A stretch of DNA of 64,000 nucleotides from Varanus komodoensis (GCF_004798865.1 NW_025335641.1:16750623-16814622), one strand, 5' to 3'; positions 24,740 to 35,146 are shown, counted from the stretch's first letter. The notes: generated from the sequence alone by a model not told the origin. A program made the numbers and translations.

Positions 24740-24952
24740 CCCAGCCAAGTGATTCTGGTTTCAGAAGTAGTGGGCCTTTGTGCACCAGTTTCTGGGGAAC
24801 ATGGGTTGGAGGGTGCTGTTGCTTTCCCATCCTGCTTGTGGGATTCCATGGACAGCTGATAGGCCACTGTGTGAATGGGATGCTGGATCAGAGGATCCCT
24901 TGGTTTGATCAAGCAGATGTTTGATCCAGCAGGGCTCTTCTCATGCTCTTAA
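24740..24952 (+). mobile_element. Retroposon 3' end, family B
   Basis: Shares with 11270-11527 the blocks CAGTTTCTGGGGAACATGGG, GGTGCTGTTGC, TAGGCCACTGTGTGAATGGG and GATCCAGCAGGGCTCTTC, and ends in TCATGCTCTTAATG. A short local repeat of the segment TTTGATCMAGCAG (positions near 24903-24932) is particular to this copy. Confidence 0.78.
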
Positions 24953-25071
24953 TGTTGGCTCTCTGAATTTAAGTTTTTAAATCGAAAGTATTATTGCTTG
25001 CTTGTTTACATGGTTTAACATTTTGCAAATGTTTTGATATATTTTGTAATCTGTTTTTAAATGCTTAAAGC

Positions 25072-25123
25072 TGCAGTCCTATACACATTTGCACAACTGC
25101 CCTAAAAACAATGGAACTTGCTT
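25072..25123. mobile_element. Family C MITE-like fragment
   Basis: GCTGCAGTCCTATACACATT followed by ACAATGGAACTTGCTTCT matches the left half of the family core. The right half is missing where the CR1 end starts, so the CR1 may have inserted here or deleted it. Confidence 0.5.
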
Positions 25124-25512
25124 CTAGAATGATAGAATAGTAGTGTTGGAAGGGGCCTACAAGACCTTCAAGTCCAGCCACCTGCTCAGTGCAGGACTCC
25201 TCATTAAATCATTCTGGATTGTCCAAGTTGAATCATTCCCGAGAGATGGCTGTCCAACTTCCTGTTGAATGCCTGCAGTGTGGGAGCTCCAACCATCTTC
25301 CTAGGCCATTGGTTCCATGGCCATACTGCTCTAACAATTAGGAAGTTCTTCCTGATGTCTAGCTGGAATCTGGCTTCCTGTAACTTTAGCCCATTGTTCT
25401 GTGTCTTGTACTCTGGCATGATTGAGGAGAGAGCCTGGCCCTCCTCTGGGTGACAACCTTTCACATGTTTGAAAAGTGCTATTGTATCTCCCCTCAGTCA
25501 TCTTTCCTCAGG
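25124..25512 (-). mobile_element. CR1 LINE 3' end, minus strand
   Basis: TAGAATGATAGAATAGTAGT is the complement of the CR1 octamer tail (ATTCTATG type). It is followed by GTTGGAAGGGGCCTACAAGA, CTGTCCAACTTCCTGTTGAA, TTAGGAAGTTCTTCCTGATG and TTGAAAAGTGCTATTGTATC, in the reverse order of the CR1 3' region. This is the best-preserved CR1 end here; it is 5' truncated and non-coding. Confidence 0.92.
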
Positions 25513-25750
25513 GTTTCTGAATAGCCATGTGGTTGAGGTTAACTATGTACTTTTTGTATTTGAAACTTTTAAGTTGTAAATTGCTTGAACAAGCCATTTA
25601 GATATAGTCAGGAGGATTACAAACTGGTTAAACAAATGATATATATTTCTTATTTGTGCATTCCATCAAATTATCTTTATCTTATGATGCACCTATAAAT
25701 GAAGGCATTCCAAAATGTTCTATCTTTGACAGTTGCTCTCAGATCATGTA

Positions 25751-25753
<3 letters not shown>

Positions 25754-25837
<84 letters not shown>

Positions 25838-25868
25838 AGTGGACTTATATGCCACTAAATACTGTGTG

Positions 25869-25903
<35 letters not shown>

Positions 25904-25932
25904 TGAGTGAGTGTGAGAGAATGAGAGAGAGG
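25754..25932. repeat. Compound microsatellite (CT)n(AT)n-hairpin-(GT)n(GA)n
   Basis: (CT)n at 25754-25796 and (AT)n at 25796-25833 are followed by ATTTAGTGG (25834-25842), a 9-bp spacer, and CCACTAAAT (25852-25860). Then come (GT)n at 25863-25883 and (GA)n to about 25932. The two 9-mers are perfect inverted repeats and the outer CT and GA tracts are complementary, so the whole block can fold on itself. The 146-codon open frame across it is an artefact of dinucleotide repetition. Confidence 0.95.
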
Positions 25933-28884
25933 ATTCCCAACTATATTCTGGGAACCCTAAAAAAGATTGGTCATCTAAGCAGTTCTGCAGATGATGTTGC
26001 TTGGGAAAATATCTTTCATTTCTACCCCAGGAATAGTGAGCTCTACAATTCTCCTCACTGGTCCATACAGGTAGTGTCATACTATTAATGCATCCCTTGA
26101 GGTGGTATATCGTGGAATGCCAAAAAAGCACTAATGACTTGCTTGTCCTCTGGTATAACTTTTTTACCAACATGGACAAACATTTGAATTTTCAGCCACT
26201 GCACCTCTACCAGTTCTGTTACCCAAATAGCACAAATCATTGCTCTGGGGGGGAAATCCCTGGAATGAGTGGAGCTGTTTAGGACAGTGGAACTCCATTC
26301 TGCTAGCCCAGCTGATTTGCCCCATCCTGGAAGCAAAGGTTTCCATGTCTTCTGGTTACCTTATGAAGGGCTGGTGCATGGCATCATGGGATGCTGCCCT
26401 TACCTTAGATGACTGGCATGCTGTATTCATATCAGTGAGTCACAAATCGTGTGAGTTGGGCTTACAGGTTGTCTGTGTATTGACATCACATCCAACTGCA
26501 TTGTCAGAATAGGCTGTAGTTTGTGGTAAAGGTAGCAGTTTGGGCATCCTCTCTTGAACACGGCTTTGTTATCACAGGGTGCTGTAGGACCAAAAGAGAA
26601 GTCTCCCTAGCCTTCTCTGAGTTTTGTTGGGATTTCTCAGGGATTGAGGGATATGCTTTGTTTCCCTTTGCCTTCCAGTGAATTGTATTTCAATTGCATT
26701 TATTAAGGCACCCTGTCAAAAATTATGAAGGCAACCAGATTAAAAATGTGTCCTCACAGTATGACGAACATTTCAAACATAATAGAACATTTGAGGTAAA
26801 TGGAATGAAAAATGTCAGGTTTAAAAAAGCTGCCTGCCAGCACACCCTCTTAATTCTCCTTGGGTGCAGTTAATAAAAGTGAGGCAATAATTTTGTCTCT
26901 TGTTAATGTTCAAACTCACAGATATTTTTTTGGAAAAAAGATTAAGGTAGGTGTTCAACATGCTCCAGCTGCAGTTCTAGGAGAAGTACAATCAGCATTA
27001 AAGCAAAAGAGCTGACTCAGTTCTGAGCACATATTCAACAAGTCCTAATTCAATGTGAAACTGCATTGGAAATAACATTTATCAGATCAATCAACAGTAC
27101 CACTTTCCACACCTTTTCAGAAATCTATATTTACCCCAACCGTCTTGTATTAGAAATGGTGATTAAATTACAAACATAAAACACACTGCATGTTTTAAAA
27201 ATGTGTTACAGTGAGGGCAACTGAAAGCTTATTAATTTTTGGTTTACTGGAAGAAAACTGCTCAGAACAATGGAAGAAAAAAATGCTATATTAGAAGTTG
27301 CTAAGTAAATACAGTCAATATAATTGACAATACTTTCAAAGAAATATGCTATCTTCGAAAGAATACTACAATGGCAAAGTCCTTGTATCTTGGCATAAAT
27401 GGAAATCAGTAAATGAATAAGAACTATGCAGTCTACTTAACAACTCAATCCACATACCTCCATCTAAGGGGATGCAGACAGGAACATTGCCCAGATTATG
27501 GAAAAGCCAATCCCATTAATCTTTTCTGCTGGCTGGTCTTCATCTATTGTTTTAGAAGTCATGGAGGGCATGGTTCTTCCACTCTCACTCCCCCACTCTT
27601 TCATCTGATTTTCTCCACTTGTGTCCCTGTGGCGATGACCCTGCCCAAAACTTGACCTTCCCAGCATACTCAAGCAGTCCGTCTGGACCTGCGAGGATTT
27701 AGTGGTTTAATTAGCAGGTGGTGGGGGCACATGGGGTCGGAGTGTGGATGGCCTCCTTACCTTTCTGAATTGGGACCCTTAAGTGCCATTGCAGAATGCT
27801 ACCATGTTTAGAATTTGCCCAAATTGGTGATGTGGCAAGGATGATACTTGTGGATACCATGGACGATTGTCTGGCCTTTCCTTGCCCAATTCTGAGCACT
27901 GGGTAGAAAAGGTGGAATCAGGCAAGGAGAGGAAGAACCTCAGGTTGGTCCACCAGATGTCACCTGAAATGATTGAAGAAAGAGAACAAGCTGCCCCTCC
28001 TCCTTTTCCCATGGTTCTTGAAATCCCTTATTGTGGTTGCCGCCATGAATGAACTCTTGCATAAAAACCTACTCTCCCTACAAGGACAATAGGCTTCTGT
28101 CTAGATGAGTGCCAACAAGGTAGATCTTGGAGAAATCTAATGTTGCAATGGTCATACAATTGAAGAGAACTATTGCTACCCCAATTAATGTTTCCAGTTG
28201 TCCGGGCATTGTTTTAGCTGGTCTGGCTACCCTAATTATTGCTGATACAACTAGGGCTGCACATTCTAAGGTGTGCTTAGGGGTGGTATGGACACATCAC
28301 CTCCCCTTCAGAAAATTCCAGTGGAGTGCTTGACAACGCATTTGTGCAAAGATATATTTACACTTGTGTCATATATACACCAACTTCTACAAGGTCTAAC
28401 CAAAAATTTGTAAGAGTTGGAACTATCTGAATTTGAATTTCTGTTCCATATAATCAAGTAAAAACACAGTCTAATGGTTTCTGATCACATGCAGTGAATT
28501 CATATCATTTTGATTCTCTAACCCTCATTTTAGGGAAGCAGTAGGAATCAAAGATGGAAACTATCTGGTGCATAATTTAATGTAGCCGAAATGACAGTAA
28601 GAATTAAAGATGGAAACTGGCTGTTAAGTAATTTAATGTACCCCACTGACAATGCCATTTTCTACTGTGCCAGCCTTAAATTGTTTTGCTTATCATCAAG
28701 AGACACAGCCTGCAACTGCTCACCTAGTGAAGGCTATTATTCATCTCAGGAAGTATACCTAGGATGATCGTTTTCAGAAAACCTTGATTGTGCATAGCCA
28801 CAGCTTTTCAAGCTTTTGACCTCTAGGATATACTTTCCATCTTGATTTGTCTGCTGCGGCCTCTTCAACATCTGCCCTTATTTC
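25933..28884. other. Mostly unique non-coding sequence; possible conserved element at 26870-27330
   Basis: No gene or repeat body recognised in about 2.9 kb. Confidence 0.45.
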
Positions 28885-29092
28885 ATTATTGTATTCATGT
28901 CACACCTTTTTCCTGCCAGGAACCCCGGTTGGCTCCCTCTTCTTCTCCATTTTGCTCTCAGAACAGCAACCCTGTGATGTAGGTCAGGCTGAGAGTCAGC
29001 GATGGGCCAAAGTCATCCAGAAAGCTGGAACTAGAACCCAAATCTCCTGAGTGCTGGCCCAGCATTCTAACCATTATGCCACACTGGCTCTC
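28885..29092 (-). mobile_element. tRNA-derived SINE, minus strand
   Basis: Read on the minus strand the head is GAGAGCCAGTGTGGCATAAT and a B-box-like GGTTCTAGTTCC lies near 29026-29040. The tail complement is TGTCACACCTTTTTCCTGCC. It is the same family as the copies at 6017, 30443 and 50451 and is nearly full length. Confidence 0.85.
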
Positions 29093-30334
29093 CCATGGAC
29101 CCTGGGATCTTGTCAAAGATCGAAGACACATTCCATGGCCTACACATAGAGATAGGGATGTCGCATGGAATCTGTTTGGGGTTGGAATCCATCAGATTCC
29201 CTGGGCTCAGCTTCCCCAGACTCCAGTCACTCACTGGGAACTGAGACCCCTGCATGCCACAAGCCGTGCCTCTTCCATGCTTGGTGCAGCTGCTCCTGAC
29301 TGTACAAGGTGCCAAAGAAGGTTGGCTGCTGGGAATGGTGCTTGGTTTGCCACTCTTTGGGTGTGTGTGTGGGGGGGTACTCCTGACAGGAAAGGTTGCT
29401 GGTTGTGCAACCAGGGGTCCACAATGGTTGGCAGACATTCCTTGGTCCAGCTTACTTTGTAGGACAAGTCCAAGCTGGAGAGGATGTCCACAGATGCTAG
29501 AGGGACAGATTCTGAAAGGGTCCATCATAACCCTACAAGACATACCTGTTTTGTGGTACACACAGAGGAATGCTCCATGCACACTGTTCATGTGGGACAC
29601 TGACAGGTCTGGTGGTCCTCAGCATCACCCCACATGAACAGAAAGTCTGGGTTAAACCCGCACTGCAGTTTCCTATAGCTGGAGGAAGTAGACTGGAAAG
29701 CAATTAACTGGAAAGCTATATTTATGGGAAACACCAGTTATCAGCATCTTCCAAGAACATTTGCACAAGTGAGCAGGTTACCAGCCTTCTTGATGGAATC
29801 ATCTGCGTATGGGCTCTCCTACTGCCCAGTTGTGGTTGGAACACTTAACAACATCTGCCACCACTGATGCCATGAACCAGTTGTTCTCCAGTGACCCACT
29901 GTAACTGCCCCAAACAAACATGGCTGCTCTCCCATGACGTATAACAGTCTCATGGGTTTCATTGCACTTTTCTTCACATCACAGACAAAACCTTCCAACA
30001 TTCATATTTAATTGTGATGTCACTGGAGCCATTATTTGGCTCTCAGATGCTAACAGCACCTGGAGAGCCATATTCGTCGCATCAGTTCTGGCTCTTTAAA
30101 AACAAGTCTTTCTGTCTCAAATAGATAATTTGCTTAATAAAATTCAAATATCCATTCAGTGTATAATAAAACTATATTGCCAGCCACTGAGCAATACAGC
30201 AGCCGGATGAAGTCAATTTGGGTAGCTCCATTATGAACAATTAAATCACCAACTTTCATCCTGCATTATGAGGGAGCAGTTCTGGAGAAAATGCTGTGTT
30301 CTGTTATAGCATGTACTACTATCAAGTGGTAAAG
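29093..30334. other. Unique sequence; long open frames of doubtful meaning
   Basis: Two overlapping open frames on opposite strands occur here: 29067-29600 minus (177 codons) and 29076-29462 plus (128 codons). Neither shows a familiar domain. The minus frame begins in SINE-flanking DNA and is rich in Pro, Ser and Cys, as in chance frames through GC-moderate DNA. I do not call a gene. The part 30110-30290 is AT-rich, repeat-free and a weak candidate for conservation. Confidence 0.5.
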
Positions 30335-30697
30335 AAGAGGTGGGCAACCAGATGTTTTTGTCCACAGTTATCTCTCAAAAATCCTTGGGAGTGGCTATGC
30401 TGGCTAGGACTGGTGGGACTTCTCCTCCCCCTCCCCCTCCCCATCCCATTTATATCCAGTCCTTTTCTTCTTTCAAGGAACCCAAGGCAGCCCCTGCTCT
30501 CCATTCTATCCTCACAACAACCTTGTAAGGTAGATTAGATTGAGAATCAGTGGCTAGCCCAAAAGCACCCAGCATACATCATGGCCAAGTGGGACTAGAA
30601 CTTGCATCTCCTGAGTTCCAGTCCGATGCTCCTACCACACCATACTGGCTTTCTGAGTTGTAACCCAGAACATCTGGAGGGCCACAGGCTGCTCTTC
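30335..30697. mobile_element. Family A MITE interrupted by a SINE
   Basis: The left half runs from AGAGGTGGGCAACCAGATGT through TGGCTATGCTGGCTAGGACT to GGTGGGACTT at about 30420. The right half resumes at GAGTTGTAACCCAGAACATC and ends with TGGAGGGCCACAGGCTGC near 30697. Between them lies a minus-strand SINE (30443-30652). In uninterrupted members TGGGA runs straight into GTTGTAG, so the two halves belong to one element. The MITE is therefore older than this SINE copy. Confidence 0.82.
30443..30652 (-). mobile_element. tRNA-derived SINE inside the MITE, minus strand
   Basis: On the minus strand the head is AGCCAGTATGGTGTGGTAGG and the tail is TTCCTTGAAAGAAGAAAAGG then GGATATAAATGGGA. It is the same family as 28885. 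A CT/CCCCTC-rich stretch at 30422-30442 separates its tail from the MITE left half and may be part of the insertion. I could not recognise a clear target duplication. Confidence 0.85.
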
Positions 30698-31288
30698 CTG
30701 GAAGTAAAATATAAGGAATCTAAGTACCAAAATTACTCAGTTTTATGGAAAACATTTCTGGTCATACTGCTAAAGCATTGTGCTTGGCTGGTATTTGGGA
30801 AAGCAGTCCAAGTGCAGGTGCTATAGAGTGATCCAGGGGCCATGTTCTTTGTGTACATGTCACCCATTCTCAGAGCATGAGCAGAGTGCATGGATAGGAA
30901 CATTTGGCTATACAATTGTACCTTCCAGGTGCAGGCCAGAGACATGGCACACTCTGCACACCCACCCAAGTGTGAGCAGGGAAAGGGGCATTGGAACTGA
31001 GCTACATAGGAACTTTTGTGCATTCAGCTGTTCATATGGAAGGAAATATATCGTGCCCATGAATTTCAGCTGGAGTTACTGGTGGAGTAGAAAGGACAGC
31101 TAGACACAACAACTAAAAACTTTTCATTTAGATATTGTAAGTATCAATACTTAAAGTTGCTGATTCCTGTTCTTATTTTGAAGCAGCAATTCATTCAAAT
31201 TCTGGAACAGCTGTGCCCATTGCTAAAAAGCAGAAATTGATGCAAGGCAATGTCACAAATAACTTGAGAAGGAAAAACTTCATGATCC
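30698..31288. other. Unique non-coding sequence, nothing recognised
   Basis: No gene or repeat family recognised. Confidence 0.45.
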
Positions 31289-31352
31289 ACCTCTGCCTTC
31301 CTCAGCTGGTGCTCTCCTGAGGATGAAAACTCCCATCAACCCCATGCTGGCT
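31289..31352. mobile_element. Family A MITE fragment (left half)
   Basis: CCTCTGCCTTCCTCAGCTGG, TGCTCTCCTGAGG and AAAACTCCCATCAACCCCAT follow the family order, then similarity stops near the palindrome centre. Confidence 0.6.
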
Positions 31353-31397
31353 GTTCAACATGATTTTAAGACAACCTTTGCTGCTGAGCCAACATTT

Positions 31398-31462
31398 AAA
31401 GCACAATCCTGTTTGGACAGAAAAAAATCCTACAGCTCCCAGCATGCCCTGGCCAGCCATGA
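31398..31462. mobile_element. Family C MITE-like fragment
   Basis: AAGCACAATCCTGTTTGG is followed by CCTACAGCTCCCAGCATGCC and CTGGCCAGCCATG, as in the copy at 11771. The second palindrome arm is absent. Confidence 0.55.
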
Positions 31463-31810
31463 ACTCATTTAGGAGCATGTCCTAAAAATATTTTATGTTA
31501 AAATGCAAATTTGGAAAAATATTTTGATATGGTTTTTGAACTGATCTGTAACATGTGGTGCAATTGTCTGATTCCCAAATAATAGCTACAGTCTGATCCA
31601 CCCTTTGCATTGCAGTGTGAAAAGACCGAACTCCTAATGGATTGATAGGATATATTTTAGCAACATAATGTGCTTATGTTAAGCTACCGTACAATATTCT
31701 GGTGATAAATGTCATGTTTCATCATTCACTCCCTATTAGCAGGCATAAGTACAGCCTTAACGATCCCGATTAAATGCGAAGCAACAGTTACTAAGACTTT
31801 GGAAACTTGC

Positions 31811-31854
31811 ATGCTAAGTGTATGTCGAACCCTGATGCTAAGTGTATGTCGAAC
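31811..31854. repeat. 24-bp tandem duplication
   Basis: The 20-mer ATGCTAAGTGTATGTCGAAC occurs at 31811-31830 and again identically at 31835-31854, separated by CCTG. Perfect identity suggests a recent local duplication. Confidence 0.95.
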
Positions 31855-33189
31855 ATCAATAATGCAGTGTAAGATTGCAATTATCTTCTTGGAATCCAGC
31901 CTTCTGCTGTCTATTGGACTTGTTCTCATACTCAGCCTTTGCTTAAGAGGTCCACAAAAACTCATGGGATACTGATTGCACAACTGGCAATCTTCTTCCA
32001 CAGCAGGAGCAGCATGGGCAGGGCTCATGTGGGGCCCAAGCCCTGGCAGAAACCTGTGCGGACACTTGGCATGCTCAGCACCAAGCCAGACTTGCAGCCA
32101 CAAGAAAGCAGGCCAGAATCTCAGGCTCTATGGGACTATGACAGATTCCCACCCCCAGTGCAGATTCCTCTCACATCCCTAATGCAGTGGGCCTTCTACT
32201 TCAGACTCAGAGTCTGATCGGATGGAGTCTGGAAGCCTTTGGGGCTGAGTCAGTTTGTGAAATGCCAAGATGACTGGGAGCTTATCTCTGTCAAAGTTCT
32301 CAGGGGAAAGCAGGGATGAGTCATCTTCCCTGTCCAGCTGCAAGTTCAGCCTTGCAGAAACGTAAGCTGGCGGGCTTCTCTGAGAACCTCACAGGGAAGG
32401 AGGGGGTCGTATGCACAAGTGTTGCTCAGGTTGCAGCCTTGCCCCTGAAGGGTAGAAGACACCTTGTGGATAGGCCAGCTTCCTTGTTAATTACTGGTTT
32501 GGGAGGAGAGAAGGCATGGACACACTTTCCCTTCGCATTGCCTTCAGAGCCTTTGCTAAGAACTTCATTATATGAATTTGCTGTATGAATCGAAATTGGC
32601 CTGAGCTTGTAGGGACATGCTGAACATGGGTTCTACCCAATTTGTATTTTCTTCTCATTGGCCTCAAAGGACTGCACATCTTTGTGGGATATGGAGTTTG
32701 TGTTGTCATATACGAATTCAGATCCAACGTCTGGACTTTCCTGGGCTTCAACCCATGCAGCAAGTAGTTCCCAAAAGTGGGAGCTTCAGACAGAGAGAGA
32801 TTCAGGTGGGGATGTACTTTAGACTCAAGTCCAATCTTGATTTGAACCCTTGTTGTCAAGAGACCTGGACTCACAGTACACAGAGGGTCCAACCTAAGTG
32901 GAAGGGTTGCTCTTGACCTCTGACGGGGTGCACAGTTCCTCTTCTAGAGTGTCTCTCCTTGTCTCATGAGCTATACAGCTCAGACTTTTCCTGTTAGAGG
33001 CACAGCTAGAAGTTGCTCAGATCAAGACTCAGAGAACCATGGGGAATCTAACAAAGCTGGGTCAGATATCTATGAGCAAATTAGAGCTTTTCTCAGTATT
33101 GCTTCCCTTGTTGCAGGAGCAGTTGGCTTCAGTCCTTCCCTTGTCCTAGGAACAGCTGAAATTGGCTTTGCTCACTGACCTGGGTGTGG
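31855..33189. other. Unclassified sequence
   Basis: Somewhat more GC than the surroundings, with no recognisable domain in any frame. If the end at about 33190-33413 is a terminal repeat (see that entry), part of this stretch could belong to the same fossil, but no internal region was recognised. Confidence 0.35.
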
Positions 33190-33413
33190 AAAGTTGGAGC
33201 ATTTGCTGTCTAAGAGACATTCTAGTCTCCTGCCTTGATGTGGAACTCTTTCAAGGGCCTATAGAACAATGCAATCATCTATGTGCTTTCTGAAGTTTGC
33301 AAGAAATAAACTTATGCCATGGGATTTGCTATAATAAAAGACCTCTTTGATTTATACTGTTCTGTGTTACTAGCAGGTGCTGTTGCCTTACCAGGACCCC
33401 CAAAATTTGTTAC
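33190..33413 (+). mobile_element. Possible LTR-like fossil end (uncertain)
   Basis: Two AATAAA-type signals lie close together (33305-33310 and near 33332-33338), followed by a T-rich stretch and then a GGACCCCC stretch at about 33395. This resembles the R-U5 part of an LTR retroelement. No partner repeat, no primer-binding site and no internal coding region were recognised, so it could be a solo remnant or a chance likeness. Boundaries are guesses; if real, it looks old and broken. Confidence 0.25.
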
Positions 33414-33500
33414 CTACATTTTGAGTAACTCTTTTTTCAATGCCATGTTATCTGAGGTTTCATTGATAAGCATTTTATTACTGATCTTTTCCATCTAAAT

Positions 33501-33767
33501 CATGGGTCCACAAACTACAGCCCACAGGCTGGATCCAGCCCACCATGCCCATTTAACCGGCCTGCCCCATAGCTTTTGCACTCGCCATGCGGGTGCACAG
33601 GCATGCGGCTTGCTCGCTCGGAGATCGTTTTGGACTCGCTTGGAGAAAACAATCTCCTCGCCAGCCAGCTGGTGCCTCACCCCGCGCGCCTCCCGCCACC
33701 TCGCCGTGTGTGCCCACCACCGGCATCTTTCAACTGGCCCCCTGTTCAAAAAGTTTGAGGACCCCTG
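33501..33767. mobile_element. Short non-autonomous hAT transposon with target duplication
   Basis: The left terminal repeat CATGGGTCCACAAAC (33501-33515) pairs with the right GTTTGAGGACCCCTG (33753-33767) at 13 of 15 positions. The flanks ATCTAAAT (33493-33500) and TTCTAAAT (33768-33775) agree at 7 of 8, an 8-bp target duplication as hAT elements make. The 267-bp body has no transposase. Its centre (about 33585-33725) is GC- and CpG-rich, quite unlike the surrounding DNA. The terminal motif resembles that of Charlie-like hAT families known from several vertebrates (from memory). Confidence 0.88.
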
Positions 33768-34659
33768 TTCTAAATGATGATAGTCTTATGCATAACACAG
33801 GAAAGAAAGGCCCACAATTGTTTTAGAAAACATGCATGTGGGGTTTTTTAATTCTCCACCTGACTTTCTGGCCCCTTTCTGTGTTTCTTTGAAACACACA
33901 ACCATTTGCAATGTTCATTTCATTAGGAGAGGTGGCTGATGCAATATAAAATGCAAACTCTTCTCAAAAGAAGGCAGTAAGGTACCTGAGCAGTTTCTCA
34001 ACTCATACTTTCCTATGGTAAGCTAGTTTTACACAGTCAGGCAGTCTGGGATCCAACATGAGACCCCTAAAAGCCCTCCCAGGTTGCCTGCTGTGATCAA
34101 GAGAACGCCAATTGCCAGTACAGACGTTCCATCATTGAAGTTAGGAGATTTCTGTCAGGAAAGAAAATGCTATTGGACAAACAGTTCCAGCAGAACTGTA
34201 TATCTTATATTGTTTTGACAGGAGTTTAATTTATTTTGTGTTAAACTGATGCTTGCTCACTCACTCTGTCACCCTAGAACAAAACAGTGCAGATGACACA
34301 CCTACTTTGGGCGTATATGAAAAAAATGGCATCTATACAGGAAAGGCTTCTCCTTTCAGTCTGTATTGTTATCTACATATGATTTCACTTTTCTTTGGAA
34401 TTGGAGGAAAAAATAAGCTTTTCATCCATAGCTTTAAAATGATGGGTTTAAATGAAATCCAGACAAACTGGAAGTCAGACAATTCTTTCTTCTTTAATTC
34501 CACTGCAAAACACAGTGTGTTGAAAAAGCATTGAAATATCTCCATTGGGCCAGCATCTGGGTTAACTGCCAATATATTGGAAAGAGTTTTTATTATCTGG
34601 CTAAATCTTTGCGTCCTTTGTCTTTGGAAAGAGGATGAGAGATGCTCTTTGGAAAGAGC
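33768..34659. other. Unique non-coding sequence, nothing recognised
   Basis: No gene or repeat family recognised. Confidence 0.45.
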
Positions 34660-34752
34660 AGCCTCCCCCAACCTTGGGCATTTCAGACATGTTTGAACCG
34701 CAACACCCAGCATTCTCAGTCAAAGGCCCTGCTGGACGGGAATTCTGGGAGT
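34660..34752. mobile_element. Family A MITE, right end lost
   Basis: AGCCTCCCCCAACCTTGGGC, then AACACCCAGCATTCTCAGTC, GGCCCTGCTGGACGGGAATT and CTGGGAGT follow the family order. The right terminal repeat is not recognisable. Confidence 0.6.
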
Positions 34753-35094
34753 GGAGAGGGTTAGGATTAGTTTGATCTTCCAGAGTGGCACACTCTGACC
34801 CCCTCTTCTTATTCCTCTGGATCCTTCCCAGTTTGGAACCTGGATCTTCTTGTCCCTCTAGATCCTGCTCATAGTGCCCTGCTTCTTCTGCCCATCCTCT
34901 GCCTGCTCTTTCCCTTCTTGGAGCTCTGAGTCCCTTAGGTAATTTCAGCTAGAGGTTCCTCAGAAAGTCCAGTGTGCTGAAGCCCTCTGATTCATTTAAC
35001 CAGCTCAGTCAGTCACTACCAGAAACTTTGTCACCACCATAAAGCTCCAGAATGAATGATTGTACATTCATTTCTATTGTTGAATGTAGAAATG

Positions 35095-35146
35095 AATTCA
35101 TTCATTCATTCATTCATTCATTCATTCATTTAATGAATGAATGAAT
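35095..35146. repeat. (ATTC)n with inverted (ATGA)n
   Basis: About eight ATTC units are followed by TTAATGAATGAATGAATCAA, the complement of the same motif. This makes a tetranucleotide hairpin. Short scattered AATGAATG and ACATTCATTTC pieces lie just upstream. Confidence 0.95.

Noticed and set aside
25739-26179. 146-codon open frame on the minus strand
   Set aside because: It runs through (GA)n, (TA)n and (CA)n tracts; the Glu-Arg, Ile-Tyr and His-Thr runs are simple-repeat translation.
28885-29092. tRNA gene (tRNA-like A and B boxes)
   Set aside because: The box-like sequences belong to a SINE family with five copies in the window and no cloverleaf is apparent. The same applies to 6017, 30443, 48276, 49131 and 50451.
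29067-29600. 177-codon open frame on the minus strand, the longest in the window
   Set aside because: No recognisable domain, it begins next to a SINE, and a 128-codon frame lies on the opposite strand. Most simply a chance frame; it would need transcript or conservation evidence.
33585-33725. CpG island or promoter
   Set aside because: The CpG-rich DNA lies wholly inside a hAT element with terminal repeats and an 8-bp target duplication.
34745-34770. Telomere-like GGGTTAGGATTAG
   Set aside because: Only two imperfect units; not an interstitial telomere repeat.
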